From Conchocele bisecta (taxonomy: Eukaryota; Mollusca; Bivalvia; Lucinida; Thyasiridae): a stretch of DNA of 64,000 nt. This document shows, piece after piece, positions 19,329 through 28,667 of this stretch. The position numbers were made by a program, and so were the translations under genes. The stretch is taken from the NCBI GenBank assembly GCA_029237695.1, contig CM055271.1, forward strand, positions 38,684,462-38,748,461, written 5' to 3'. The notes beneath the pieces are model-generated. The model saw nothing but the letters and a program-made list of their open reading frames with translations, ran no database searches and was not told where the DNA came from. Within the stretch, counting starts at the first letter, position 1, and every line of letters begins with the position of its first letter.

Positions 19329-22300
19329 ATGGATACTATTATCCAATGGAACTGTCGAGGAATTAAAGCAAATCGTGATGAATTAACAATTTTATTAACT
19401 CAACACAACCCCATTGCTGTTTGTCTTCAGGAAACATTCCTGAGAGTTGACGATACATTTTCTTTTAAATCACATGCACTATACAGTAAGTGTTCGGATA
19501 GCGCTGAACGCGCATCTGGTGGAGTCTCAATCCTTGTTAATTTGAGCACCCCACATAGTCTCGTGAATCTTAACACTAATCTTCAGGCTGTGGCCGTTAG
19601 TGTTACGATTCACAAGACTATTACATTGTGTTCTATCTACATTCCACCATCTGCAGTCCTGTTGAAATCAGAACTAGATAATCTTGTCTCTCAGCTCCCT
19701 TCGCCTTTCATTCTCCTTGGCGATTTTAACGGACATAACATGCTTTGGGGTTGTAAAGACACAAACAAAAAGGGGGAACTTATTGAAAATTTTCTTTCCG
19801 ATCACAATCTCAGCATTTTTAATGATAAATCGAGCACATATTTACATCCCGCAACCGGTTCATATTCCTCTCTGGATTTAACTCTGTGTCATCCTTCTCT
19901 GTATTTAGACTTTACGTGGAAAGTTGGTGACGACCTATGTGGGAGTGACCACACTTTCCCGTCTTCTTGCAGAGTAATGGACCACCATCCACTTACAGAG
20001 TCCAGAGGTGGAAATTACATAAAGCCGATTGGGACACATTTCGCAATATGTGCATGATTGAACTAGATTTTGATCGTTTTCGAGATGCGGAAGATCCACT
20101 AGAACACTACGTTTCCCTTTTACGCGATATTGCAGAAAAGACAATACCAAAAACCTCGGCAAAGCCCAAACGTGTCAATAAACCATGGTTTGACGAAGAA
20201 TGCAAAGAGGCAATGACTGCTCGTAAGCAGTCTATTCGTCAAATCGTCAAATCAATAATAATGCAACAGCAGATAATTTAAATGCTCATAGAATTTTTAG
20301 AGCGAAAGCTCGACGCACGATTAAAGCTAGCAAGAGAAAGACTTGGAGATCTTTTGTCTCCAAGTTGAATTCGCGATCTAAAATGAAAACAACATGGGAC
20401 ATGATTCGTAAAATAAACGGTAAAAGTAAATCAACTTCTATCAATCACCTCAACAAAGCAGGACATAAAGTATCTTCCAAAACAGACATTTCAAACACAT
20501 TAGCAGATACCTTCTCCAAGAACTCCTCATGTAATAACTATTCTGAGGAGTTCTTGAAGGTGAAATCTGAGCAAGAGAAAACTAAACTTAATTTTAATTC
20601 AGACAATTCAGAACATTACAATGCTCCTTTCTCTATGAGGGAATTAAAAGCTTCCCTCGAGAAAGCACATGATACATCTGCAGGCCCTGATGATATCCAC
20701 TACCAACTGCTTAAACATTTACCTGAACACTCTTTAGACAACCTCCTTGAAATATTTAATACCATTTGGGAACACGGTGTATTTCCGCCTTCATGGCGGG
20801 AAGCTACAATCATACCTGTTCCCAAACCGGGCAAGGATCACACCGACCCATCAAGTTACCGTCCCATCGCACTTACTAGCTGCGTCTGTAAAACCATGGA
20901 ACGAATGATTAACGACAGGCTTGTCTGGTTTCTGGAATCCAATGGACTGATATCTGAGTATCAGTCTGGATTCCGTCGTCAGAGAAGCACTGCCGATAAT
21001 CTGATTAGACTCGAAGCATTCATTCGAGACGGGTTTGTTAACAATGAACATATAGTTGCCATATTTTTTTTTTACCTAGAAAAGGCATATGACACGACGT
21101 GGAAGTATGGGATTATGAAGGACCTTCATGACCTCGGTCTGAAGGGTCATCTCCCTGATTTTTATTTCTAATTTTTTGAAAGACAGACAATTCCAAGTCC
21201 GAGTCGGTACAACCCTTTCTGATCCCCATGAACAGGAAATGGGTGTACCGCAGGGAAGTATATTGTCTGTTACCCTTTTTAGCATTAAACTGAATAATAT
21301 TGTAAAATGCCTGCAACCAGGTGTTGACTGTTCTTTATATGTCGATGATTTTTTAATATGTTACAAATCAAAGAACATGCATACTATTGAGCGCCAATTA
21401 CAACTGAGCCTCAATAGAATAAACAAGTGGACCACAGAAAACGGCTTTAAGTTTTCGAAATCTAAAACTAACTGCATGCATTTTTGTAAAAGATGCGGTC
21501 TTCACCCTGATCCCGAACTTAAACTGGGAACACATCATCCCATCCCAGTTGTTCGGGAGCAGAAGTTTCTTGGTCTTATCTTTGATCCTAAACTCACTTT
21601 AAACCCCATTTACGATACTTGAAAGCTAAATGCCAGAAAGCACTCAACTTAATGCGAGTGGTAGCAAATCATGACTGGGGTGCAGACCGAAAGGTGCTGC
21701 ACCGCCTTTACATCCATCGCACATGTTCGCTCAAAACTAGACTACGGATGCACTGTATATGGGTCTGCCAGTAAATCCGATCTTCGGACGCTCGATCCAA
21801 TACATCACCAAGGCTTACGACTCTGCCTGGGTGCATTCCGTACGTCTAACGCACAGAGCTTATATGCCGAAGCAAATGAGCCTTCTCTCCACGACAGACG
21901 CACCAAATTATCTTTGCAATACGCCACTAAACTACATTCCAATCCATCTAATCCAGCTTATAACACTGTCTTTCATCGAACTACAGATGCTGTATTCGAT
22001 AAGAAACCAAGCTTCAAGCCACCATTCGGCAAGAGAATGGATCCTTTGATACACGATGCTGGCTTGGATCTGGATCACATTGCCAAATACGCTGTTCCAG
22101 ATACTCCACCGTGGCAGTTGGAGCAGCCCAAGGTGATCTTCGATCTTAGTCAGCACACGAAAGCAACAACTGATCCATCCATTTTTAAATCACTTTTTCT
22201 TGAGGTTAAAGACAGATACAATACGTACACTCCGCTTTTTACTGATGGCTCAAAGATCGGGGACCGGGTAGCATCTGCTGCCGCTGTCCCCGAGGGAGAT

Positions 22301-23031
22301 CTTCAATCCAGACTCCCAGACAAATCTTCGATATTTTCTGCGGAATTGAGGGCGATTTTACTTGCTCTTGATTTCGCGAAAATATCTTGGAGAAAGCAAT
22401 TCATTTTATTTTCCGATTCATTATCTTCACTACAAGCTTTGTACAACATGAAGCTTGAACATGCACTTATCCGTCAAATCATGGAGCTACACCATATTTT
22501 ACTTTCGTCTGGCAAGGACATTATTTTTTGTTGGCTACCCAGTCATACTGGTATCAAGGGCAATGACAGGGCAGATAGTGCTGCCAAGGCCGCCCTGGAT
22601 CTACCAACTTCTCATTTTCCTGTTTGCTATCATGATTTTAAATCATCCATCAACTCATTCATCTCCGATACAATGCAGATCCAGTGGGATCTGCTCACAG
22701 ATAATAAACTTCATGCTGTGAAACCGACTCTGGGCGAATGGACTCCTGGCTACAGACATGTACGCCGGGATGAAGTTGTCCTTAGTCGATTGCGCATTGG
22801 ACATACACGACTAACGCATTCGTATATGCTCAAAGGTGAGCCGCGTCCATGGTGTATTCCATGCCACAGCGCATTTACCGTGCAACACATCCTACTGGAC
22901 TGTATCGATTTTGCCGATATTCGAGGCAAACACACTTCAGTGTTACTTCACTTGCGGAGCTATTCCAGGTGGAGAACATTGAAGGTTTGCTTCGCTTTCT
23001 CCATGAAACTAACTTGTATCCGAAGATTTAA
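19329..23031 (+). pseudogene. LINE-A ORF2 (copy A2), frameshifted, RT motif A Asp lost
   Basis: Domain order: APE endonuclease (IIQWNCRGIK, CLQETF, LGDFNGHN), RT (QSGFRRQRST, MGVPQGSILS, LYVDDFL), RNase H (FTDGSK, SAELRAILLAL, FSDSLSS, WLPSHTGIKGNDRAD) and a Cys/His tail. There are frameshifts near 19950 (two extra bases before the GSDH region), 20255, 21165, 21620 and 22930. In RT motif A the usual FFDLEKAYD reads FFFYLEKAYD: the catalytic Asp codon is TAC within a T-run. The same D-to-Y change occurs in copy A7. Confidence 0.88.
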
Positions 23032-23240
23032 TTTTATCATTGCATACATGTCTCATATTTCTATAATTTTATATTTCTATACACGTTTTATATTTCTATA
23101 TATATATTGTTCATCATATTAATATTTTTACCCTAATTGTATACTATTTTACTATTATTTTTATTCTTCATCTACATTTGCTTGGCCCTAAATGATACTT
23201 TTTTGTGTTGATGGGCCGTTAAGCACCATTCCATTCCATT

Positions 23241-24331
23241 CCAATCCATCTAATCCAGCTTATAACACTGTCTTTCATCGAACTACAGATGCTGTATTCG
23301 ATAAGAAACCAAGCTTCAAGCCACCATTCGGCAAGAGAATGGATCCTTTGATACGCGATGCTGGCTTGGATCTGGATCACATTGCCAAATACGCTGTTCC
23401 AGATACTCCACCGTGGCAGTTGGAGCAGCCCAAGGTGATCTTCGATCTTAGTCAGCACACGAAAGCAACAACTGATCCATCCATTTTTAAATCACTTTTT
23501 CTTGAGGTTAAAGACAGATACAATACGTACACTCCGCTTTTTACTGATGGCTCAAAGATCGGGGACCGGGTAGCATCTGCTGCCGCTGTCCCCGAGGGAG
23601 ATCTTCAATCCAGACTCCCAGACAAATCTTCGATATTTTCTGCGGAATTGAGGGCGATTTTACTTGCTCTTGATTTCGCGAAAATATCTTGGAGAAAGCA
23701 ATTCATTTTATTTTCCGATTCATTATCTTCACTACAAGCTTTGTACAACATGAAGCTTGAACATCCACTTATCCGTCAAATCATGGAGCTACACCATATT
23801 TTACTTTCGTCTGGCAAGGACATTATTTTTTGTTGCCTACCCAGTCATACTGGTATCAAGGGCAATGACAGGGCAGATAGTGCTGCCAAGGCCGCCCTGG
23901 ATCTACCAACTTCTCATTTTCCTGTTTGCTATCATGATTTTAAATCATCCATCAACTCATTCATCTCCGATACAATGCAGATCCAGTGGGATCTGCTCAC
24001 AGATAATAAACTTCATGCTGTGAAACCGACTCTGGGCGAATGGACTCCTGGCTACAGACATGTACGCCGGGATGAAGTTGTCCTTAGTCGATTGCGCATT
24101 GGACATACACGACTAACGCATTCGTATATGCTCAAAGGTGAGCCGCGTCCATGGTGTATTCCATGCCACAGCGCATTTACCGTGCAACACATCCTACTGG
24201 ACTGTATCGATTTTGCCGATATTCGAGGCAAACACTTCAGTGTTACTTCACTTGCGGAGCTATTCCAGGTGGAGAACATTGAAGGTTTGCTTCGCTTTCT
24301 CCATGAAACTAACTTGTATCCGAAGATTTAA
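23241..24331 (+). CDS. LINE-A ORF2, intact C-terminal part (copy A3)
   Basis: This fragment enters ORF2 just upstream of RNase H (NPSNPAYNTVFHR) and stays open to the TAA at 24329-24331. RNase H residues (FTDGSK, AELRAI, FSDSLSS, SHTGIKGNDRAD) and the Cys/His tail are intact. It lacks endonuclease and RT and has no start of its own, so it is not a working gene. It differs from A2 by very few substitutions, some of which restore frame relative to A2. Confidence 0.85.
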
Positions 24332-24536
24332 TTTTATCATTGCATACATGTCTCATATTTCTATAATTTTATATTTCTATACACGTTTTATATTTCTATA
24401 TATATATTGTTCATCATATTAATATTTTTACCCTAATTGTATACTATTTTACTATTATTTTTATTCTTCATCTACATTGCTTGGCCCTAAATGATACTTT
24501 TTTGTGTTGATGGGCCGTTAAGCACCATTCCATTCC

Positions 24537-24551
24537 ATTCCAACTTCCTTC
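24537..24551. repeat. Target-site duplication of the LINE-A insertion (right)
   Basis: Second ATTCCAACTTCCTTC copy. Its first five bases equal the LINE tail unit ATTCC, so the exact border with the tail is ambiguous by 5-10 bp. Confidence 0.85.
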
Positions 24552-24863
24552 AATATTTTCTCTGCTTCAATTCGTTGTAACGATCTTCTGGAATCTCTGA
24601 TTACATTCCATCGCATATTCCAGGTTGAAGAAACTTCTCGATCAGCATGACATTTTCCAACAACAATAGCCCGGGCTAAACACATATTCTCTTTAGAATT
24701 TTCAATTTTCACAACAGTTTTCTTTTTTTTCGTGAAAACTCGAGAATCAATTTCAGATGTCGTCTTCTTTCTTCCAGAACCTGTTGGCATTTTGGTAAAC
24801 GTTGTTTCGATTGTCATCTCACCATCGTTCAAATTAAAATCCATATTCCATTGTATAACTTTT
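24552..24863 (-). pseudogene. DNA polymerase B, N-terminal middle segment
   Basis: The minus frame includes VIQWNMDFNLNDGEMT and a Lys-rich stretch (FTKKKKTVVKI), and ends in ILKEVG, where the LINE-A target site lies. It continues in sense into the fragment at 19058. Upstream, at 24863, it is cut off from the N-terminus by the extra copy of the promoter segment (24864-25413). Confidence 0.75.
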
Positions 24864-25413
24864 TCTTCGACTTTTTTCTTGTATAAGATCATAAAATCTT
24901 CTAACATCTGGTGACTCTTCGGTTTCACTCTCGGTGTCCGAGTATGGTACAAGTGGCATGTTGAATTTTATAATAAAGTATTAATCAATTTACAACAGCT
25001 TATATACTATCGTTAAACCGTAACGTCTATAAAAGAAGCCACACATTCTATATGGTCATCATTAGTCTACTGAACTCTGAAGCGACATGGACTCTCAAGC
25101 GACAGATCGTTCTTCCATTCAACTACAAAAACACGAGGAACATTTTGCTGACTATTTCGAAAGTATGAAATATTGGCATAAAGGATGTGAAATGAATTTA
25201 TATGTAAATCCGTTTACTCATGAAGTTGAATTCAGCAACATACCGAAAACCTATCCGATAAAACATATTGGAAACTTTGTTGGATCGTTTACATCTTACA
25301 ATTATTCGGTCGACTCTGAGTACCTGATTTCTACAGGAAAGAGGTTTACAAAATTCAGCATCGATGAGAAATTTGGAGGGGGGGGGGGGGGGAAATATCA
25401 CCTAACAGATGTT
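24864..25413. repeat. Tandem duplication, unit 1 (extra copy of the polB/zinc-gene promoter region)
   Basis: It is nearly identical to 25665-26208, at an offset of 801 bp. It carries the first codons of polB, the bidirectional promoter and the 5' half of the zinc-knuckle gene. Unit 2 has the intact neighbours on both sides, so unit 1 is the intruder; it splits polB between 24863 and 25414. Confidence 0.85.
25087..25413 (+). pseudogene. Zinc-knuckle protein gene, duplicated 5' fragment
   Basis: This is the N-terminal ~100 codons of the gene that is complete at 25888-26607. In this copy the early frame (MDSQATDRSSIQLQKHEE) runs on correctly where the other copy has lost one base. It ends at a G-run (25377-25392), after which the frame leaves the gene and enters antisense polB. 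It has a TATA box (CTATAAAAG, 25026-25034). Confidence 0.75.
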
Positions 25414-25760
25414 TCTATTTCTTGTAACAATATGTTCCCATTCAAATCTTCAACATTCAAGAATGGAATCGGTATCCCCATCTTTAATGCAGGATGATTT
25501 AATGTTACCCTGATTTTGTCGTGTGGATCACCATCAATTCTTTCGATGATTTGATGAACGATATCATCAAATAATACCCCAACGAAATTTTGAGGGTGTT
25601 CGTCTACATCAAATTTCTTGAATGTTGTTTTAAAAACTGATGATTCAGTTCTGAATTTTTTTGATCTTCGACTTTTTTCTTGTATAAGATCATAAAATCT
25701 TCTAACATCTGGTGACTCTTCGGTTTCACTCTCGGTGTCCGAGTATGGTACAAGTGGCAT
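25414..25760 (-). pseudogene. DNA polymerase B, N-terminus
   Basis: It starts at ATG 25758-25760 (MPLVPYSDTESETEESPD). An acidic first 20 residues is followed by a basic patch and an alpha/beta segment with FVGVLFDDIVHQIIERIDGD. The frame is open to the duplication border, beyond which it becomes unrelated. The start codon lies 42-50 bp from a minus-strand TATA (GTATATAAG, 25800-25809). It is unrecognisable alone; assignment rests on synteny and the shared start with unit 1. Confidence 0.7.
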
Positions 25761-26208
25761 GTTGAATTTTATTATAAAGTATTAATCAATTTACAACAGC
25801 TTATATACTATCGTTAAACCGTAACGTCTATAAAAGAAGCCACACATTCTATATGGTCATCATTAGTCTACTGAACTCTGAAGCGACATGGACTCTCAAG
25901 CGACAGATCGTTCTTCCATTCAACTACAAAAACACGAGGACATTTTGCTGACTATTTCGAAAGTATGAAATATTGGCATAAAGGATGTGAAATGAATTTA
26001 TATGTAAATCCGTTTACTCATGAAGTTGAATTCAGCAACATACCGAAAACCTATCCGATAAAACATATTGGAAACTTTGTTGGATCGTTTACATCTTACA
26101 ATTATTCGGGCGACTCTGAGTACCTGATTTCTACAGGAAAGAGGTTTACAAAATTCAGCATCGATGAGAAATATGGAGGGGGGGGGAAAATATCACCTAA
26201 CAGATGTT
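25665..26208. repeat. Tandem duplication, unit 2 (original location)
   Basis: Counterpart of 24864-25413, ending at ACCTAACAGATGTT. Differences are a shorter G-run, one deleted base near 25940 and about five substitutions, so the duplication is recent. Confidence 0.85.
25790..25845. promoter_or_regulatory. Bidirectional promoter, polB (-) / zinc-knuckle gene (+)
   Basis: Two opposed TATA boxes, GTATATAAG (minus, 25800-25809) and CTATAAAAG (plus, 25828-25836), flank ATCGTTAAACCGTAACG. The same core stands in unit 1 (24999-25034). A relative lies at 27795-27827 upstream of the 27912 gene, with the following leader (TCATCATTAGTCTACTGAAC) also conserved. Confidence 0.75.
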
Positions 26209-26607
26209 ACATCTGTCAATCAACGGAGCATTGGGCTAATAAATGTAGCCAGAAGCTACAAGGAAAGTACATGGATGTGTTTGTGAATCCATATTCTCAT
26301 GAAGTTCAATTTTTGGATTCTCCTAGTATTACCCAAGACCTGTGTGTTGGAAAATTCATGTCTTATTACAACGAAGAGTCATCTGAAGCTGCCAAGAAAT
26401 GTTATGTACGATGGATGTTTCATCTGTAAATCGAAATCACATTGGGCTTGTGATTGTGACCAGGAACCCACGTCTAACACAGTGGATGTTAAGTCCACAG
26501 AGAAACCAGTGTACAATCGTAAACGTAAACTCCAAGATGAACCGAGTGTTCAAATCAAGAAGAGGAAAATTGCGGTTCCAGTCAAGAAGATGAAAATTGA
26601 CTTTTAG
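25888..26607 (+). pseudogene. Polinton zinc-knuckle protein (two CCHC modules), two frameshifts
   Basis: ATG at 25888. A one-base loss near 25940 shifts the frame, which reopens at 25965 (MKYWHKGCEMNLYVNPF). A second shift occurs near 26395. The protein has a repeated architecture: a YVNPFTHEVEF module, then CCHC (CYICQSTEHWANKC), then VFVNPYSHEVQF, then CCHC (CFICKSKSHWACDC). It ends in a basic, NLS-like tail (KRKLQDEPSVQIKKRKIAV). A single-stranded nucleic-acid-binding role is likely. The gene ends with AATAAA, unlike its stem-loop-bearing neighbours. Confidence 0.75.
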
Positions 26608-26691
26608 ATTTGATTGATTTATTTGTCTTGTTAAATGAATACAATTTTGAATAGACACTATGTATTACATGTTGTAAATATATTGTTGTTC

Positions 26692-26697
26692 AATAAA
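26692..26697 (+). terminator. Poly(A) signal of the zinc-knuckle gene
   Basis: AATAAA in TTGTTGTTCAATAAAATATT, 85 nt past the stop. The surrounding ~60 bp repeats the end of polB and the TIR. Confidence 0.75.
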
Positions 26698-26818
26698 ATA
26701 TTGTTAAATAAATAAGCTTAACTGTAAAAACGTGTTTTGATATTTATCATTTTTATAATTTATATGGTTAATTCATATGATTTATAAAATGCAAGTGTTT
26801 CTTTCTGGAAAATATTGT

Positions 26819-26834
26819 GGTCCTGAAAAGGACC
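26819..26834 (-). terminator. Histone-type 3' stem-loop (compensated variant)
   Basis: Minus-strand GGTCCTTTTCAGGACC. Relative to the other copies the third pair is T-A instead of C-G, on both arms, which keeps the stem. It is preceded by ATCAAAC and lies 13 nt past the stop of the gene at 26847. Confidence 0.8.
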
Positions 26835-26846
26835 GTTTGATCTCGT

Positions 26847-27047
26847 CTAATAGAATTCAGACAGATCAGGATATAAGTTATTCAATGTAACTTTCCAAAC
26901 AATTTTTTGTTTGGAAGGCCAATGATAACCACGTCTTGCAAAGAATTGTTGTAATAATTCTTTATTTCTCTCTTTTTCTTCATTAACATCATTTTTCCTG
27001 GAGAATACAATGTTTCTTAAACGGTGGAAGAATTTCTTGATCTGCAT
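26847..27047 (-). CDS. Polinton small basic protein, 66 aa
   Basis: ATG at 27045-27047, stop TAG at 26847-26849. The N-terminus is basic (MQIKKFFHRLRNIVFSRK), followed by a charged helix and a WPSKQKIVWKVTL segment. No Cys cluster and no known motif. It stands alone between the zinc-knuckle gene and the next promoter, pointing the other way, and its 3' UTR is only a stem-loop. Function unknown. Confidence 0.6.
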   Translation of the reverse strand: MQIKKFFHRLRNIVFSRKNDVNEEKERNKELLQQFFARRGYHWPSKQKIVWKVTLNNLYPDLSEFY

Positions 27048-27252
27048 TCTGGTATGTAAGAATGAATAGAATGAATACTATGCGCTTTAGATCCAGAAAT
27101 GATTTCAGCTATGGTTTTTTCATTGGTTAACAATTAGAGGATTTGATTGGTTAAGGATTCTGCCCCTCTCATTGGATGATTTTCAATCCGTTTTTACAGC
27201 CAAGCTTGTATAAACAAACTTTGTTCACAAAACGCGTTTTACAACACGCTTT

Positions 27253-27323
27253 CTGATTGGACGAAAATCTGAAAAATGACTAAAGTACCAAAAGTAGGTC
27301 AATCCGTTTGATGGGTATAAAAG
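27253..27323 (+). promoter_or_regulatory. Polinton promoter (CCAAT + AGTAGGTCAATCC + TATA)
   Basis: CTGATTGGAC (27253-27262), CGAAAATCTGAAAAATGACT, AGTAGGTCAATCC (27293-27305), TTTGATGGGTATAAAAG (TATA 27316-27323). The start codon of its gene is ~50 bp downstream. Confidence 0.8.
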
Positions 27324-27373
27324 CATGTGTTTTTTAACACATACTTCACATGTTTCATTGAACACTCAAAGAA

Positions 27374-27646
27374 ATGAATACCGAACGAAGCAATATGATG
27401 GGAAGGCGGATCGCAGATTTGGTTGAAGTCGTAGGGTCGATGCAGAAAGACATAGAAACGCTGCAAATGGTTACGGCTGACCTGTCGAGGAAAATAAAGG
27501 AAAAGCCAAAACCTGCTTACAAAGAATTTGAAATGGAGGACGGTATGAGTTTTACGACAGAAGCAAAACTTGACACTACAGGCGTTTTGAGAGTTAAAAC
27601 TCGAGAATCAAACAACAAATGGCGTCGTACTACCATTGAATATTAG
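27374..27646 (+). CDS. Polinton small coiled-coil protein, 90 aa
   Basis: An intact frame with ATG at 27374. Residues ~8-45 form a heptad-like helix (IADLVEVVGSMQKDIETLQM), probably a short coiled coil. A charged beta-like C-terminal half follows (TTGVLRVKTRESNNKWRR). It has the four-part promoter upstream and a histone-type stem-loop 30 nt downstream. Function unknown; oligomerisation is likely from the coiled coil. Confidence 0.65.
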   Translation: MNTERSNMMGRRIADLVEVVGSMQKDIETLQMVTADLSRKIKEKPKPAYKEFEMEDGMSFTTEAKLDTTGVLRVKTRESNNKWRRTTIEY

Positions 27647-27676
27647 TTTGTACAGTTGTACACTCTAAGCAAAAAC

Positions 27677-27692
27677 GGCCCTTTTCAGGGCC
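27677..27692 (+). terminator. Histone-type 3' stem-loop, best match
   Basis: GGCCCTTTTCAGGGCC preceded by GCAAAAAC and followed by ACCACACA. It matches stem, loop and the ACC(C/A)A flank of metazoan histone mRNAs. A purine-rich GAAAAGA (about 27708-27714) stands 16 nt further, where the U7-binding downstream element would be. Confidence 0.85.
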
Positions 27693-27794
27693 ACCACACA
27701 TTATTACGAAAAGATTACTTTGCAATTTATATCCTAATAACTTTGTATATTGTATCATTAGTTGTTAAACATTAAGCATTTTGCAACAGCTTCT

Positions 27795-27827
27795 ATACTA
27801 TCGTTACATCGTGACGTTTATAAAAGA
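27795..27827 (+). promoter_or_regulatory. Promoter of the 27912 gene
   Basis: CTATACTATCGTTACATCGT followed by GACGTTTATAAAAG, a close relative of the polB/zinc-gene bidirectional core. Its leader first matches that of the zinc-knuckle gene (CTACTGAACTCTGAAGCGA), then carries the shared CATTACATTGTTCAGAGTAC. Confidence 0.7.
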
Positions 27828-27911
27828 AGCCAAAAATTCCATATGATCATCATTAGTCTACTGAACTCTGAAGCGAAAGCATTACATTGTTCAGAGTACA
27901 ACCCTGCTAAA

Positions 27912-28452
27912 ATGGATCAACTAATAAAACATTGTGATCAGCATCCGGAAGTCGAAGAATGTAAATGTTTCGATTTTCTCAAAAATTGTGCTATAGGCAT
28001 AGTAAACGGGAAGGATAGTCAGATTTACTTTGACAAGGATCTTAAACCTTTGCTTCATCTATACTATCTATCTATCTATCTCTTTATACTGCTGCACACC
28101 CTCACGGGTAATTTCGAGCAGGTATTTATTTCATATATACATGTACATACAATTCAAATACAATCGAGGTTCCCGGTAATTAGCCGGTACCCATTTACAG
28201 CTGGGTGGACTGAAGCGGTATGGATAAAGTGTCTTGCTCAAGGACACAACGCAGCGCCTCCGGTGAGGCTCGAACCCACGACCTTTAGATCAGCAATCTG
28301 ACGCTCTAACCACCAGGCCACTGCGCTCCACATACAGCCATAAAATTCCTTTTTCGGGGGCTGTCAACATAGAAACTAAAATTATTAAGAGTTATCCCAG
28401 TATCCCTCAATTAAATGTGAGAAAAGAGTACTGTAAATGGAATATTGGTTAG
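27912..28452 (+). pseudogene. Polinton small protein gene split by a SINE
   Basis: ATG at 27912. About 48 codons (CKCFDFLKNCAIGIVNGKD in the middle) lead into the SINE at ~28056. After the SINE a frame reading HKIPFSGAVNIETKI continues in the same codon style to TAG 28450-28452. The rebuilt length would be ~90 aa. It has two Cys and no known motif. The next gene's promoter begins only ~27 bp after the stop. Function unknown. Confidence 0.6.
28056..28330 (-). mobile_element. tRNA-derived SINE with (ATAG)n tail
   Basis: On the minus strand the tRNA-like head starts at ~28330. Its A box reads TGGTGGTTAGAGCG (28302-28319 region) and its B box GTGGGTTCGAGCC (28267-28279). A body including GTCCTTGAGCAAGACACTTT follows, then a tail of ATAGATAGATAG (28056-28085). 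The GAGCAAGACACTTTA core is a known conserved domain of animal SINEs (Meta/Deu-like group). A clear target duplication was not found. Confidence 0.85.
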
Positions 28453-28478
28453 CAGCTATCGTTTTGCAAGACACACTG

Positions 28479-28539
28479 TGATTGGTCACTTGATTTTTAT
28501 CAATTTCTAAGTAGGTCAATCCTTCTGATGGGTATAAAC
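28479..28539 (+). promoter_or_regulatory. Polinton promoter (CCAAT + AGTAGGTCAATCC + TATA)
   Basis: GTGATTGGTC (28479-28488), AGTAGGTCAATCCTTCTGAT (28510-28529), GGGTATAAAC (28530-28539). The spacer is shorter and more diverged than in the other copies. Confidence 0.7.
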
Positions 28540-28544
28540 ATGCA

Positions 28545-28660
28545 GAAAGGGCCCTGTGTGATACAGTTGACGAAAAAATACATTCACATAAAAGTGGGGT
28601 TGGTGCACATCGTAAACACATTCGTCCAGAAAAAGAAAATCATTTGATTCCACGAAAATA
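28545..28660 (+). pseudogene. Remnant of a small Polinton gene
   Basis: Downstream of the promoter a frame reads HSHKSGVGAHRKHIRPEKEN and stops at ~28660, without a usable ATG after the expected start of transcription. It is basic and His-rich. An alternative short frame begins with ATG 28540, but that lies on the TATA box. The 3' region carries the 28668-28852 repeats and a stem-loop. Confidence 0.35.
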
Positions 28661-28667
28661 AAAAAAA

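Larger units (their letters stand above)
19074..24536 (+). mobile_element. LINE-A insertion in polB: truncated copy A2 fused to 3' fragment A3
   Basis: The insert begins inside the LINE-A ORF1 tail (equivalent to 61630) and runs through ORF2 to a normal 3' end at about 23240. It continues without flanking DNA into a second, 5'-truncated LINE-A 3' end (23241-24536). The whole insert is bounded by one 15-bp target duplication, so A2 and A3 came in together or A3 formed during insertion. The orientation is opposite to polB. Confidence 0.9.

Noticed and set aside
28265..28325. A tRNA gene on the minus strand
   Set aside because: A and B boxes are present, but the rest does not fold as a tRNA and continues into a SINE body and (ATAG)n tail.
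28540..28647. 35-aa reading frame starting at ATG 28540
   Set aside because: The ATG lies on the TATA box, upstream of any likely transcription start; another frame has the more protein-like sequence.
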